From Actinomycetes bacterium (GTDB taxonomy: Bacteria > Actinomycetota > Acidimicrobiia > Acidimicrobiales > Acidimicrobiaceae), in contig JAKAQR010000022.1 of NCBI GenBank assembly GCA_021819725.1, positions 16,715 through 42,638 on the forward strand: a stretch of DNA of 25,924 nt. The letters are read 5' to 3'. Below the pieces are notes generated by a model. The model made no database searches and had not been told where the DNA came from. It saw only the letters and a list, made by a program, of their open reading frames with translations. Positions 8,652-18,681 of the stretch are shown piece after piece. A program made the translations under genes and the position numbers. The stretch's first letter is position 1, and every line of letters begins with the position of its first letter.

Positions 8652-8665
8652 GTAGATCGATCTAC
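8652..8665. promoter_or_regulatory. 14-bp perfect palindrome upstream of aspS
   Basis: GTAGATCGATCTAC lies 17 bp upstream of the aspS start, just before its Shine-Dalgarno site. In the transcript it could form a small stem beside the ribosome site; as DNA it could be an operator. One or two perfect 14-bp palindromes are expected by chance in a window this long, so the call is tentative. Confidence 0.35.
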
Positions 8666-8983
8666 CATCCTACGGCAAGTTTGTGCCTGTTCGCTTCGTG
8701 CACTTCACATGAGGAAGGATCACTACGAACTCCGCTGTGCTACGCAAGAGAGATACTTGACCCTGGTGGTAGACCTCTTGTCGACGATGAGTGGCGTCTC
8801 GATATCGAGAAGATGATGAGCCGTGACGAGTCGTGATCGGTGGAGACGGTATGGCACGTGGGTGACGAAGAGACATTAAGGGGAGCCAACCGTTGGGCCG
8901 GAGCCATCCGGGAGCGTTTGCGCGACCTATGACCGCATGGGACCGGATGCGTGCGGCCGGTTTTGTCTGTTGCGGTTTGGCTC

Positions 8984-9012
8984 TTGACGTTGTTGATTGT
9001 CCAGTTTATTAC
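8984..9012 (+). promoter_or_regulatory. Predicted sigma-70-type promoter for osmC
   Basis: TTGACG (8984-8989) and TATTAC (9007-9012) are separated by 17 bp, matching the -35 and -10 consensus at 5 of 6 and 4 of 6 positions. Transcription would start near 9019, giving a leader of about 130 nt before osmC. The rest of the aspS-osmC divergent gap (8635-9150) contains the aspS palindrome, this promoter and the leader hairpin; I see no gene in it. Confidence 0.5.
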
Positions 9013-9068
9013 CCAATAACGCAGATGGGTAGCGTGGTATTGGGGCGATGTGTCGCTTGTCTTGTGTG

Positions 9069-9105
9069 GATGGTGTCGAGCGGCGAGTCGGCGCTCGACA
9101 CCATC
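9069..9105 (+). promoter_or_regulatory. Strong 14-bp inverted repeat in the osmC leader
   Basis: Arms 9069-9082 and 9092-9105 are perfect reverse complements around a 9-nt loop; the core is TGTCGAGCG...CGCTCGACA. It lies between the predicted promoter and the osmC ribosome site, ending 45 bp before the ATG. No U-run follows, so a classical intrinsic terminator is unlikely. A regulator binding site or an mRNA structure controlling osmC is plausible. Confidence 0.7.
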
Positions 9106-9150
9106 GGAATAAGATGAGGTCGTAGTGTGCGAGTGGATGAAGGAGACGAT

Positions 9151-9582
9151 ATGCCAATACGAGAAGCACAAACAACCTGGCGTGGATCACTGGAACAAGG
9201 GACGGGCACGGTGGCACTCACCAGCTCCGGTGTTGGCTCCTACGAAGTCTCCTTTCCGAAGCGAGCTGCCGATCACGCCGAGGGTACGACAAGCCCAGAG
9301 GAGTTGATCGCCGCTGCGCACACCTCGTGTTTCGCGATGCAGTTCTCAGCTCTGCTGGGGGAGGCTGGAGGAGAGGATATCCATTTAACGATTGGAGCAA
9401 AGGTTCATCTCGGTCCTGACCCAGAGGGCGGATTTCGAATTCCCCGCATTGAACTTGCGGTAGGCGGAGGAGCCAAAGGTATCGATGAGAGCGAGTTCCA
9501 TCGAATCGCCGAGGATGCCAAGCGCACTTGTCCCGTCAGTAAAGCGTTAGCTGGCACCCAGATCGACTTGACCTTCGAGTAG
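9151..9582 (+). CDS. osmC: OsmC family peroxidase
   Basis: 143 residues, the standard size for OsmC, a thiol peroxidase that reduces organic hydroperoxides and some H2O2 using lipoyl or thiol donors. The conserved set is visible: Arg38 (FPKR), Glu50 (TSPEELI), peroxidatic Cys60 in AHTSCFAMQF and resolving Cys127 in KRTCPVSKA. I choose ATG at 9151 because AAGGAG lies 5 bases upstream; an in-frame GTG at 9127 lacks a comparable site. OsmC rather than Ohr is suggested by the length and the AAHTSC context. Expression may depend on the leader hairpin at 9069-9105. Cytoplasmic, single-gene unit. Confidence 0.93.
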   Translation: MPIREAQTTWRGSLEQGTGTVALTSSGVGSYEVSFPKRAADHAEGTTSPEELIAAAHTSCFAMQFSALLGEAGGEDIHLTIGAKVHLGPDPEGGFRIPRIELAVGGGAKGIDESEFHRIAEDAKRTCPVSKALAGTQIDLTFE

Positions 9583-9968
9583 TCAGCGTCCTTTGGGTCC
9601 AGCACTGCTGGCGTACGTCTATGCACGGACTTGGTGCGCGGACCTGGCACACGGTGGAGTTGCAGTGACTTGTCACCAAGGAGCGACACGATCGGGCCAT
9701 CGATAGGGTCAGGCCATCGGTAGGGTCGGGCCATCGGTAGGGTCGGGCCATCGGTAGGGTCGGGCCATCGATGACACCACTGGGTGTTCGTGGCCACATG
9801 GTGGAGGACGTCCTCTGACCGGAGTACCGGAGTACCAAGCGGCGTGTGGTTGCAAAACAGCTATGAGAGCTTTTTGGCGTGAAGGTCTGCCTTCTAGGGT
9901 GCGGGGTATTCGACGGTGCATGGTCAAGACACGATGGGTCGGAGCGAGACTGATTGTGTTTCCGTGGC
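9583..9968. other. Intergenic region between convergent osmC and the S12 hydrolase gene
   Basis: No credible gene. A small hairpin (CCAGC-ACT-GCTGG, 9599-9611) lies 17 bp after the osmC stop and a GTGAC-TT-GTCAC dyad sits at 9665-9676; neither has a U-run. The 17-bp tandem repeat array (listed separately) and a doubled CCGGAGTA near 9820 fill the middle. From about 9840 to 9968 I see nothing. Confidence 0.6.
9692..9770. repeat. 17-bp tandem repeat, about 4.6 copies
   Basis: The unit tcgggccatcggtaggg occurs at 9692-9708, 9709-9725, 9726-9742 and 9743-9759, with a partial unit at 9760-9770. Units 3 and 4 are identical; unit 1 differs at one base and unit 2 at one base. The period is not a multiple of three and the array lies between convergent genes, so it is non-coding. 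Copy number probably varies between strains. Confidence 0.95.
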
Positions 9969-11456
9969 TCAATCGGACGTCCGGTCTGCGTTGATCTTCA
10001 GGAACTGCAATCGATGAGGAGTGGTGGGACCGAGCATGGCTTCGACGTTGAGTATCCCGTGTTGACACCGCAAGCTCCAGTGTCCACGGAGCGATCCCGT
10101 TGGGATGAGTGGGTCGGCGGCGATGAGTTGTCCGTAAGTTTGGCGCAGTGACGGGAAGTCTGGCGGTCGCCGCTCGTCGTCTCGATCGAGCAAGTAGGTA
10201 GGGAGCGCTGCCTCCTGGAGCAACGACTGTTGTTCGGGATTTAGGTAAGCGTTATTGACTGCTTCATAGACCTGTAGGAGTTCTAGAGAAGGCTGCTGAG
10301 TCGTGGCGATCACGAAACCCTCCTCGACGAGCAGGGTCAACCCTCTTCGAACCACATCGGTCAAAGGTGTATAGGTCCTGTTCGCCAGTGCAACGATACC
10401 GATTCCATACTCCGGGAGCCACTCCATGCGAGAACCATAACCGGGTAGTCCTCCGCTGTGGCCAACGACTCGACCAAGTAGCCGATGGTGCGCGACCATC
10501 AACCCGTAGCCGTAACCTTGGGCGATGAGATCGGGGCCTGTCAGTCGGGGCTGTACCATGACGCGGTGGATATCGGCCATTTCGCGAAGGGTGGAGCCCT
10601 TCACTGATGGAGCCAACTGCTGGGGGCCCACCCATGCGTTGAGGTGGAGAGCGACCCATCTTGCGAGATCTTCAATCGTCGACCCAAGGCCCCCCATGGG
10701 GCCAAAGGCTCCGTCGCCCAAGAGCGGTTCGACCTGCCACTGCCCGTCACAGAGGCTGTGACCCGAGACCACTCGAGTCGGGTCGGATGCCAACAGGTCC
10801 CAGGTGGTTGCGACCATGTTGAGTGGGTCGAAGATTGCCTCAGTGGCGACTGCAGAGAGGGGCACTCCGGCTGCTCGTTCGATGATCATTCCGACGATGG
10901 CATAGCCGAGGTTAGAGTACTCAAAGGCCGTTGCGGGTACAAGGTCAAGGCCGATCCCATTGGACAACACCGCAAGGAAGGCCTCTTGACTCAGTGCTAA
11001 TTGACGATCAGCCCACGGATCGTCCTCCACCAGCCCAGACGACATGGAGAGGAGATCACCGATGGTGATCGGTGCGTGCGTATCAGATGATGCTGTGTGG
11101 AGGTTGAGTTCGGGGAGCCAGCGCATGACGGGGTCAGCAAGAGTGAGCTTTCCTTGGTCTCGAAGATGGAGGGCACACAGTGCCGTAAAGCTCTTGGTCA
11201 TGGAGGCGATGCGAAAGATATCGGTGTGGGCGGGTGCGAGCTGACTGACAACGTTCTTGACTCCATGGGTGCCGTGGTGGACGAGCCCGCTGCGATCCAC
11301 GATCCCCCAAGCCAGACCGGGTACTCGGTACTCTTCGAAGAAGCTGAGGAACAAGCGGTCAATAGAGAGGAAGCTTGAGGAGAGTATGGGGCCAGCGGTT
11401 GACGCGGCGAGGTCTTCGGCGGCGTCTGAGGGTCGAGGATGTTGGAACTCTGACAT
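9969..11456 (-). CDS. Serine hydrolase, beta-lactamase/S12 (class C) family
   Basis: 495 residues. The penicillin-binding fold motifs are present in order: SMTK (Ser85-Lys88, acylated serine), YSN (Tyr180-Asn182) and HSGG (333-336, in the KTG position). No signal peptide or membrane anchor is visible, so a cytoplasmic esterase or peptidase role is more likely than a periplasmic beta-lactamase. After residue 400 there is an extra domain of about 90 residues ending in a predicted beta-rich tail, as in many large S12 proteins. It starts 78 bp downstream of the Pif1-type helicase gene on the same strand and may be read from that promoter. The substrate is unknown; the ribosome site is weak (AGGGTG). 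Confidence 0.9.
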   Translation of the reverse strand: MSEFQHPRPSDAAEDLAASTAGPILSSSFLSIDRLFLSFFEEYRVPGLAWGIVDRSGLVHHGTHGVKNVVSQLAPAHTDIFRIASMTKSFTALCALHLRDQGKLTLADPVMRWLPELNLHTASSDTHAPITIGDLLSMSSGLVEDDPWADRQLALSQEAFLAVLSNGIGLDLVPATAFEYSNLGYAIVGMIIERAAGVPLSAVATEAIFDPLNMVATTWDLLASDPTRVVSGHSLCDGQWQVEPLLGDGAFGPMGGLGSTIEDLARWVALHLNAWVGPQQLAPSVKGSTLREMADIHRVMVQPRLTGPDLIAQGYGYGLMVAHHRLLGRVVGHSGGLPGYGSRMEWLPEYGIGIVALANRTYTPLTDVVRRGLTLLVEEGFVIATTQQPSLELLQVYEAVNNAYLNPEQQSLLQEAALPTYLLDRDDERRPPDFPSLRQTYGQLIAADPLIPTGSLRGHWSLRCQHGILNVEAMLGPTTPHRLQFLKINADRTSD

Positions 11457-11534
11457 AGCAGCACCCTAGAGGCCCGAGTGCAAAGATGCCTTCATGGAAC
11501 GGAAGGAGCATGTCGCTAGGGGAGGTCGTTGGCC

Positions 11535-13103
11535 TCAGTCAAAGAGCGAATCCTGGGTTGGTGGCGGGTTGAGGGAGCGTTGTATCACCGCTATGATGGC
11601 TTCGCCATAGCGGGCGACACGAGTAGTCCCCATGCCTTTGATACGAAGGAGATCGCTACTGTCTTGTGGTGTCTTCGTCGCGATGTCAGCGAGTGTCATG
11701 TCGGGGGCGATCACATACGCTGGCACCCCTTCGGTTCTGGCTTGCTCGCGACGCCATGCTTTGAGCTGGGTGAAGAGATTCAGATCGAGTGGGGTGGTGT
11801 CGACGGCCGGAACCGCCTCGTCGGTGACGACCTCCTCAATGAGGATGTCGTCCGTCTCCTCTGCAAGCCGATCGGAGCGTCGACGGAGTTCTCGATCGAA
11901 GTCGAAGATCTCAGGATGGAGTTGGAGCGCCATCGTGTTAAGACCCTTGAGATAGAGACCACTGAGACTTCGGAGCCGTGAAAGGGCGACATAACCCATT
12001 CCTGGAGTAAAAGATCGGGAGAGGTCGATCTCTGCCGCGTCGAGACTCATGCCTTGGCTCTTATGAATCGTGATCGCCCAGGCGAGACGCAGTGGCAGTT
12101 GCCGGATCTCTGCTTTTGTACTTCCATCCTCCTCAAGTACCCATGCATGCGGTTCGACACTCATGCGACGTGAAGTAGCAGCTAGCTCGACGATGGGCCA
12201 CGGGCCGGAGAGATCAACCACTCGAGCGAGCGAGCCGTTGGCGTAGCGGAGATTCTGATCGTTCGCGACAAACATGACCTCTGCGCCTACCTTCAGGGCC
12301 AACTCATCTGGGGTAAGCACGCCACGGCGCATCGGTTCGACGATCGCTGGCGGTCCACGAAGCTCCATGGTGTAGGTGTGCACCTCTCCGCCAATGCGAG
12401 CGAGTCGCTGGGCATTCATGGCGTCGACATCTACGTTGTGGGAGTAGAGGTGCGTCGGTTCATGATCGCCATTCGGGACCATGCCGATGCGGGAGTTGAG
12501 GATAGCAAGATGCGTTTGACCAAGCGAGCCATCCCTCATCGCATGGAGCACCTCAGCGAGTTCGTCACCGGATTGTCGATGTTGTTCTGTTAAATAGCAG
12601 GGGAGGGGGTCGAGATCTCTCCACGCTGCGGACTGGAAGGCAAAATCGATCTCGCTCGAATCCCGATTGATCGGCGGGAGCTGGAACATATCACCGACAA
12701 GAACCATCTGCAGGCCTCCGAACGGTGCATCAGTGCCGCGAAGCGTCCGAGCGAGCTGGTCGAGCATGGTAAGGAAGTTGCCGGAGAGCATCGAAATCTC
12801 ATCGATGATGAGTGCGTCGGTGGTGAGGTACCTACGGACGAGGCGATCTTTCGAAGAAAGGTTCGCAAGGTCATTGGGTGCGAGCTGATCTCGAATACCG
12901 ATGCCAGACCAGGAATGGATGGTTGCACCACCGATCTGTGTGGCAGCGATGCCGGTCGAAGCAGTGACCGCCACGGTCAGCCCTCGACGCCGAGCGAGAT
13001 GCACAAATTGGCGAAGCACATACGATTTACCAGCCCCTGGTGGACCAGTTAAGAAGACGGAGTCGCCTTTGATGAGTCTCGCGAGTGCCTGTGCCTGTCG
13101 CAT
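11535..13103 (-). CDS. Pif1/RecD2-like superfamily 1 helicase with C-terminal HRDC domain
   Basis: 522 residues. Helicase motifs in order: Walker A GPPGAGKS (20-27), ASTGIAA (motif Ia, about 48-54), Walker B IIDEISML (99-106), GDMFQLPP (motif III), HKSQGMSLD (motif V) and YVALSRLRSLSGL (motif VI). Residues about 430-505 match an HRDC domain, the RecQ/RNase D nucleic-acid-binding helical domain (EGVPAYVIAPDMTLADIA...LLRIKGMGTTRVARYGE). Pif1-type enzymes unwind DNA 5' to 3' and act on G-quadruplexes, R-loops and stalled forks; the HRDC probably helps bind structured DNA. It starts at ATG 13103 with a weak ribosome site and precedes the S12 gene by 78 bp. Cytoplasmic. Confidence 0.93.
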   Translation of the reverse strand: MRQAQALARLIKGDSVFLTGPPGAGKSYVLRQFVHLARRRGLTVAVTASTGIAATQIGGATIHSWSGIGIRDQLAPNDLANLSSKDRLVRRYLTTDALIIDEISMLSGNFLTMLDQLARTLRGTDAPFGGLQMVLVGDMFQLPPINRDSSEIDFAFQSAAWRDLDPLPCYLTEQHRQSGDELAEVLHAMRDGSLGQTHLAILNSRIGMVPNGDHEPTHLYSHNVDVDAMNAQRLARIGGEVHTYTMELRGPPAIVEPMRRGVLTPDELALKVGAEVMFVANDQNLRYANGSLARVVDLSGPWPIVELAATSRRMSVEPHAWVLEEDGSTKAEIRQLPLRLAWAITIHKSQGMSLDAAEIDLSRSFTPGMGYVALSRLRSLSGLYLKGLNTMALQLHPEIFDFDRELRRRSDRLAEETDDILIEEVVTDEAVPAVDTTPLDLNLFTQLKAWRREQARTEGVPAYVIAPDMTLADIATKTPQDSSDLLRIKGMGTTRVARYGEAIIAVIQRSLNPPPTQDSLFD

Positions 13104-13515
13104 GGTTGAGACCCTACCAGGTGACGATCGTGCATCCTTTGCAGATTGGTGGTCTGCGGGAACACGGCTGCGTAATTGGCTGGATGAGCAAGCGTTGGGT
13201 CGTGGTGCGATAGTTCTGCCTCCTTTCGACTCGGTGGTGTAGCGCTTTGCACGCGATGGGAACTCTGTAGGGACAGCTTCTACGCGCGTGGGGGAGAGTG
13301 CTCAGGGGCGAGCCAAGTGAGCTCTGGGTGCCGTGTGGTCAGCTGCCGGTTGTTGGGCAGACGAAACGCCGATGACCCGGTGTTGACTGACAGTTGTTGG
13401 TAGCAGGCGTGAATGAGTGCATCCGCCGAGACGCCGATGGGAGTCGATGGTGGCCGTCAGGGACATACCGCAGTGATTGGCCCTTCGACCGCTGGGGAGT
13501 GCGTGAAAGCAAAAA
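13104..13515. other. Intergenic region upstream of the Pif1-type helicase gene
   Basis: No gene or RNA recognised. It lies between the divergent helicase gene and the Fur/PerR-like operator in front of katG, so it should hold the helicase promoter, but I cannot point to a convincing one. Short open frames here show no family resemblance. Confidence 0.5.
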
Positions 13516-13530
13516 TTAGAAGAATTCTAA
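13516..13530. promoter_or_regulatory. Fur/PerR-like operator upstream of the katG region
   Basis: TTAGAAGAATTCTAA is an inverted repeat of the 7-1-7 type used by Fur-family repressors and agrees with the PerR consensus (TTATAATnATTATAA) at 11 of 14 defined positions. It lies in a locally AT-rich patch and is followed by TATAGT at 13560-13565, a possible -10 element. In actinobacteria a Fur-type box controls the furA-katG operon. No protein data here; inference from pattern and context. Confidence 0.5.
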
Positions 13531-13564
13531 AAATAGTGATACTCCAAAAACATAGGTGGTATAG

Positions 13565-13986
13565 TTGGATGACGTGGAGGCAAGATTGGTGACTTGCGAG
13601 AGTGGCGATGCGAATGTGGTTGGACCATCAGCTGCCTTGTGGCCCGTGGTGTCCCCGCGGACAGAAGACTCGTTCGTTCTTCCGGCGAGAGCAAGTCGAC
13701 AGACTTCGTGGTTCGGCGGATTGAGACGAATCCCGCGGAGGGCTTGTCTCAATTTAGGCTTCATTCACTTGCGACCTCTGTCGAGACCAGGCTGGCCTAG
13801 AGAATGGAGCTGGCCATCGACGAGGGGTAGAACACAGACCACCGGTGCCACCACGCTGGCCAGTGATCACGATCCAGACGAGAGAGGGACTGGCGTTCGC
13901 AGCGGCAAGCCTCTTGAAGGCAGCGCTCACGCTTCGATGAAGCCGAGGCGCCCTACTCAAAGTTGTGCCGTCACCACAGACCATAG
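13565..13986 (+). pseudogene. Possible eroded furA (Fur-family peroxide regulator) upstream of katG
   Basis: No intact regulator lies between the operator at 13516 and katG, but the 422-bp stretch is about one furA long (roughly 140 codons). Scattered Fur-like pieces appear in order. TTG at 13565 begins a frame reading DDVEARL, then VGPSAALWPVVS and SRQ, as in the winged-helix start. Another frame reads VVRRIE near 13708. That same second frame ends SRFDEAEAPYSKLC (about 13927-13968), with stop at 13984, close to the FurA C-terminus (GF..DEAEV.[FY]WGLCPDC). Joining them needs frameshifts, in-frame stops and lost metal-site residues, so at best it is a dead gene. Individually the matches could be chance. 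The alternative is an unrelated long leader. Confidence 0.3.
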
Positions 13987-14026
13987 TGAGGGTTTCGACA
14001 GCGAAGCGGCACCAGTAGCGGTTTCC

Positions 14027-14058
14027 CCCACAGACAAGTAAACCCACAGACAAGTAAA
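14027..14058. repeat. Perfect 16-bp tandem duplication just before katG
   Basis: cccacagacaagtaaa occurs at 14027-14042 and again at 14043-14058 without a mismatch, ending 15 bp before the katG ATG. Each copy adds a TAA. The ribosome site (GAGAGGA, 14062-14068) follows directly. The duplication sets the spacing between any upstream open frame or promoter and katG. Confidence 0.95.
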
Positions 14059-14061
14059 TAA

Positions 14062-16275
<2,214 letters not shown>

Positions 16276-16776
16276 CCAGGCTCGCCCCTCGCGGCAGCTA
16301 CGAGTTTGCGATCCAATCGCCGAGACGCTGGACCTCGTCGGCCGTGTCGATGGAGATAAGGCCGACACAGCGAGGTGCCGCCCCTCGCGGTGCTCGCACC
16401 GGTAGCGGCCTCCCCCAATAGACCGGATGCAAATGAGTGGTAACGGGAACGATGCACCGTCAGTAGGACTGCCAAGGCTCATTTGGGGTTGCCTTGCAGA
16501 CCTTGAGAAGGTGGGAACAGGAACGGCTTTGCAAACCAACCGACGGTATACCCGAAGTCCGCTGCCGTTGTGACCTCGCCAAAATCCAGACGATGAGGCT
16601 GAGGTCTGCAGGTCCGCCAGACTGAATCATCTCGGGTTTTGGCTTGGTAACGAGTCAAACGAGGCTGGGTCAAGCAGCAAGTGGACGGCAAATCTCCGTG
16701 AGTCGTCTTGGCAAAGATGCACGGAACGGAATGCCTTCGCACTGGACCGGAGGTAGCCCCCGTTAGATTCGCGAAT
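16276..16776. other. Intergenic region between katG and the MATE transporter gene
   Basis: No gene recognised. An 11-bp direct repeat, gcccctcgcgg, occurs at 16284-16294 and 16380-16390. A weak stem (GTCTG...CAGAC) lies near 16602-16620. No clear terminator or promoter was found. Short open frames on both strands look like chance. Confidence 0.5.
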
Positions 16777-18102
16777 ATGGGCCCCGATAAGAACCAACCA
16801 GAGGCGATCTCTGGATCGATGTGGCGTCTTGCCGCCTCGGCTTTCGTTGTTCTCGCTGCTGAACCTTGCTTCGTGCTTGTGGACACTGCGGTGGTGGGCC
16901 ATCTTGGTGCTGTGCCACTAGGGGCTCTGGGTATCGGGGGGACACTTGTGTCGTTGGTCGCCATGCTTGGCGTCTTTTTGGACTATGGAACCACGGGACG
17001 TGCAGCTCGTTGGTTCGGAGCCGGTCGTCGTGGTGATGCGATTGATGAGGGGATCGCGGCTACGTTCTTGGCTCTCGTTCTGGGTATCGTCGCCGTTGGG
17101 ATCGGTGAGCTCTTCGCCGGACCACTCATTCGATTACTTGCTGGTGGAGCCGGCCCCACTGCCCGGGCCGCAGTGACCTGGTTCCGCGTAGCGGCCGTTG
17201 GGGTGCCTGGGATGCTTGTCGTGTTGGCCGGTAATGGATGGATGCGGGGAGTACAGGAGACGCGTCGTCCTGTCCAGATTGTGGTGCTGGCGAACGTTAT
17301 CTCAGCGGTGGCTTCTCCGGTGCTCGTCTATCCGCTGAGGTTTGGTCTCGTTGGCTCTGCGATTGCGAATCTAGGTGCGCAAGTCATCGGCGGGGTACTC
17401 TTTCTTTTGGTGCTTCGAACTGAGCGACGCCCCTGGTCTCCACGCATGAACGTCGTGAAAGCGCAGCTGCGCACCGGAGGTGATCTCTTCATTCGCGCCG
17501 TCGGCTTTCAGGTGGCGGCCCTTGTCGCGGTGAGCGTGGCTGCTCGGATGGGGACTGCAAGGCTCGGCGCCTTTCAGGTCGGGTTGGAGTGCTGGGTGTT
17601 GACCACACTGCTTCTTGATTCGTTCGCCATCGCGGCCCAGTCGTTGGTAGGCGCCGCGCTGGGGAGAGATGATACCCGTGAAGCGCGACGATTGGCCTGG
17701 CAAGTCGCTCGCTATGGTGCCTACGCTGGAATTGCCTTAGCCATCGTGCTGATCCCTGGTTGGTGGCTCGTCCCTTTGGCCTTTACCTCGTCGTCACCGG
17801 TCCGCCAACAGATCCAGGTGCTGTGGCCGTGGCTGGTGGCACTACAACCAGTAGCGGGCGTGGTCTTTGCGCTGGATGGAGTTCTTGTCGGAGCCGGTGA
17901 TGTTGGTTTCTTACGCACGATCACGCTCATTGCAACGATTGGCGTCTATGTACCATTGACGCTGATTGCGTTGGGATATGGCTGGGGATTGGGAGGTATT
18001 TGGGCGGGACTCGCGGCGTCGATCGTCATTCGTTTTCTCGGGATGATGCTCCGCACAGCGCGTGGAACTTGGGCGGTGCCAGGCACAAGGGATTCAGTTT
18101 GA
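16777..18102 (+). CDS. MATE family efflux transporter (DinF-like)
   Basis: A multidrug and toxin extrusion antiporter of the DinF branch with about 12 hydrophobic segments. The first helix carries LAAEPCFVLVDTAVVGHLG, the family signature (EP..xLxDTAxVGHLG), and the mid-protein second-bundle segment starts near GGDLFIRAVGFQV. Length from ATG 16777 is 441 residues, normal for the family; the N-terminus then has about 15 cytoplasmic residues before helix 1. An in-frame TTG at 16708 would add 23 unconserved residues. No ribosome site stands close to 16777 (GGAGG lies about 23 bases upstream), so the start is uncertain. It would use Na+ or H+ to export organic cations or metabolites; the substrate is unknown. 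Stands alone, with a possible terminator hairpin 22 bp after the stop. Confidence 0.93.
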   Translation: MGPDKNQPEAISGSMWRLAASAFVVLAAEPCFVLVDTAVVGHLGAVPLGALGIGGTLVSLVAMLGVFLDYGTTGRAARWFGAGRRGDAIDEGIAATFLALVLGIVAVGIGELFAGPLIRLLAGGAGPTARAAVTWFRVAAVGVPGMLVVLAGNGWMRGVQETRRPVQIVVLANVISAVASPVLVYPLRFGLVGSAIANLGAQVIGGVLFLLVLRTERRPWSPRMNVVKAQLRTGGDLFIRAVGFQVAALVAVSVAARMGTARLGAFQVGLECWVLTTLLLDSFAIAAQSLVGAALGRDDTREARRLAWQVARYGAYAGIALAIVLIPGWWLVPLAFTSSSPVRQQIQVLWPWLVALQPVAGVVFALDGVLVGAGDVGFLRTITLIATIGVYVPLTLIALGYGWGLGGIWAGLAASIVIRFLGMMLRTARGTWAVPGTRDSV

Positions 18103-18124
18103 TCGGCGCATTCGACGAATCAGA

Positions 18125-18142
18125 TGACCACGTTAGTGGTCA
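18125..18142 (+). terminator. Terminator-like hairpin after the MATE gene
   Basis: TGACCAC-GTTA-GTGGTCA forms a perfect 7-bp stem with a 4-nt loop starting 22 bp after the stop codon. No U-run follows, so it may be only a weak or Rho-assisted terminator. Confidence 0.4.
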
Positions 18143-18545
18143 AGAACCGGCCAGGCTCGTGGCGGATATACGACTGACGAGATCGGTGATCTGCATCTGT
18201 CGGACCGCTGCGGGCGCTGGATCGACGCTCATGGCGGTACCAGGGTGGGGAGACGGACAGACTCGGTGCGTCCAGTATGCCATCGCGGACAAACGAGTTC
18301 AGGTGGAATGGCCAGGGAACGAGCGCTCTGATCGCGGGAGATAACAGGCCACCGCGTAGTGGAACCTCCTAGCCGCAGAGAGCGGTGCACCCAGATGTGG
18401 AGAGTGGCGGCACCCGAATTGATGGGTGTTCGTTTGGTTCAGATAGCGGTCGGTTTTCCGCTCGCGAGTCGATGATGGGAACCTCTTGGTCGATTGTGCG
18501 ATGGATGGAGCTGTCGCCCCTCGTGCGGTTTCGACTCCGCGAGCC

Positions 18546-18578
18546 GTGGTCACGATGTATTATGTGGTCACGATGTAT
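18546..18578. repeat. 15-bp direct repeat, 18-bp period
   Basis: gtggtcacgatgtat occurs at 18546-18560 and 18564-18578, separated by tat. It is exact and non-coding. It may be a repeated protein-binding site or a slippage product. Confidence 0.85.
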
Positions 18579-18681
18579 GACGCGGGCTGGCTGTCCGAGG
18601 TGGTAGGGGTGTGGCCTCTCAAAGCAGAATGCTTTGTCAAGCATGCCGTATCGGGAACGATCGGTGACCATTCGGCACAAG

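Noticed and set aside
13565..14041. 158-codon open frame as an intact gene before katG
   Set aside because: The composition is rich in Arg, Ser and Thr, there is no domain, and the Fur-like pieces are split over two frames. I treat the region as possible furA debris instead.
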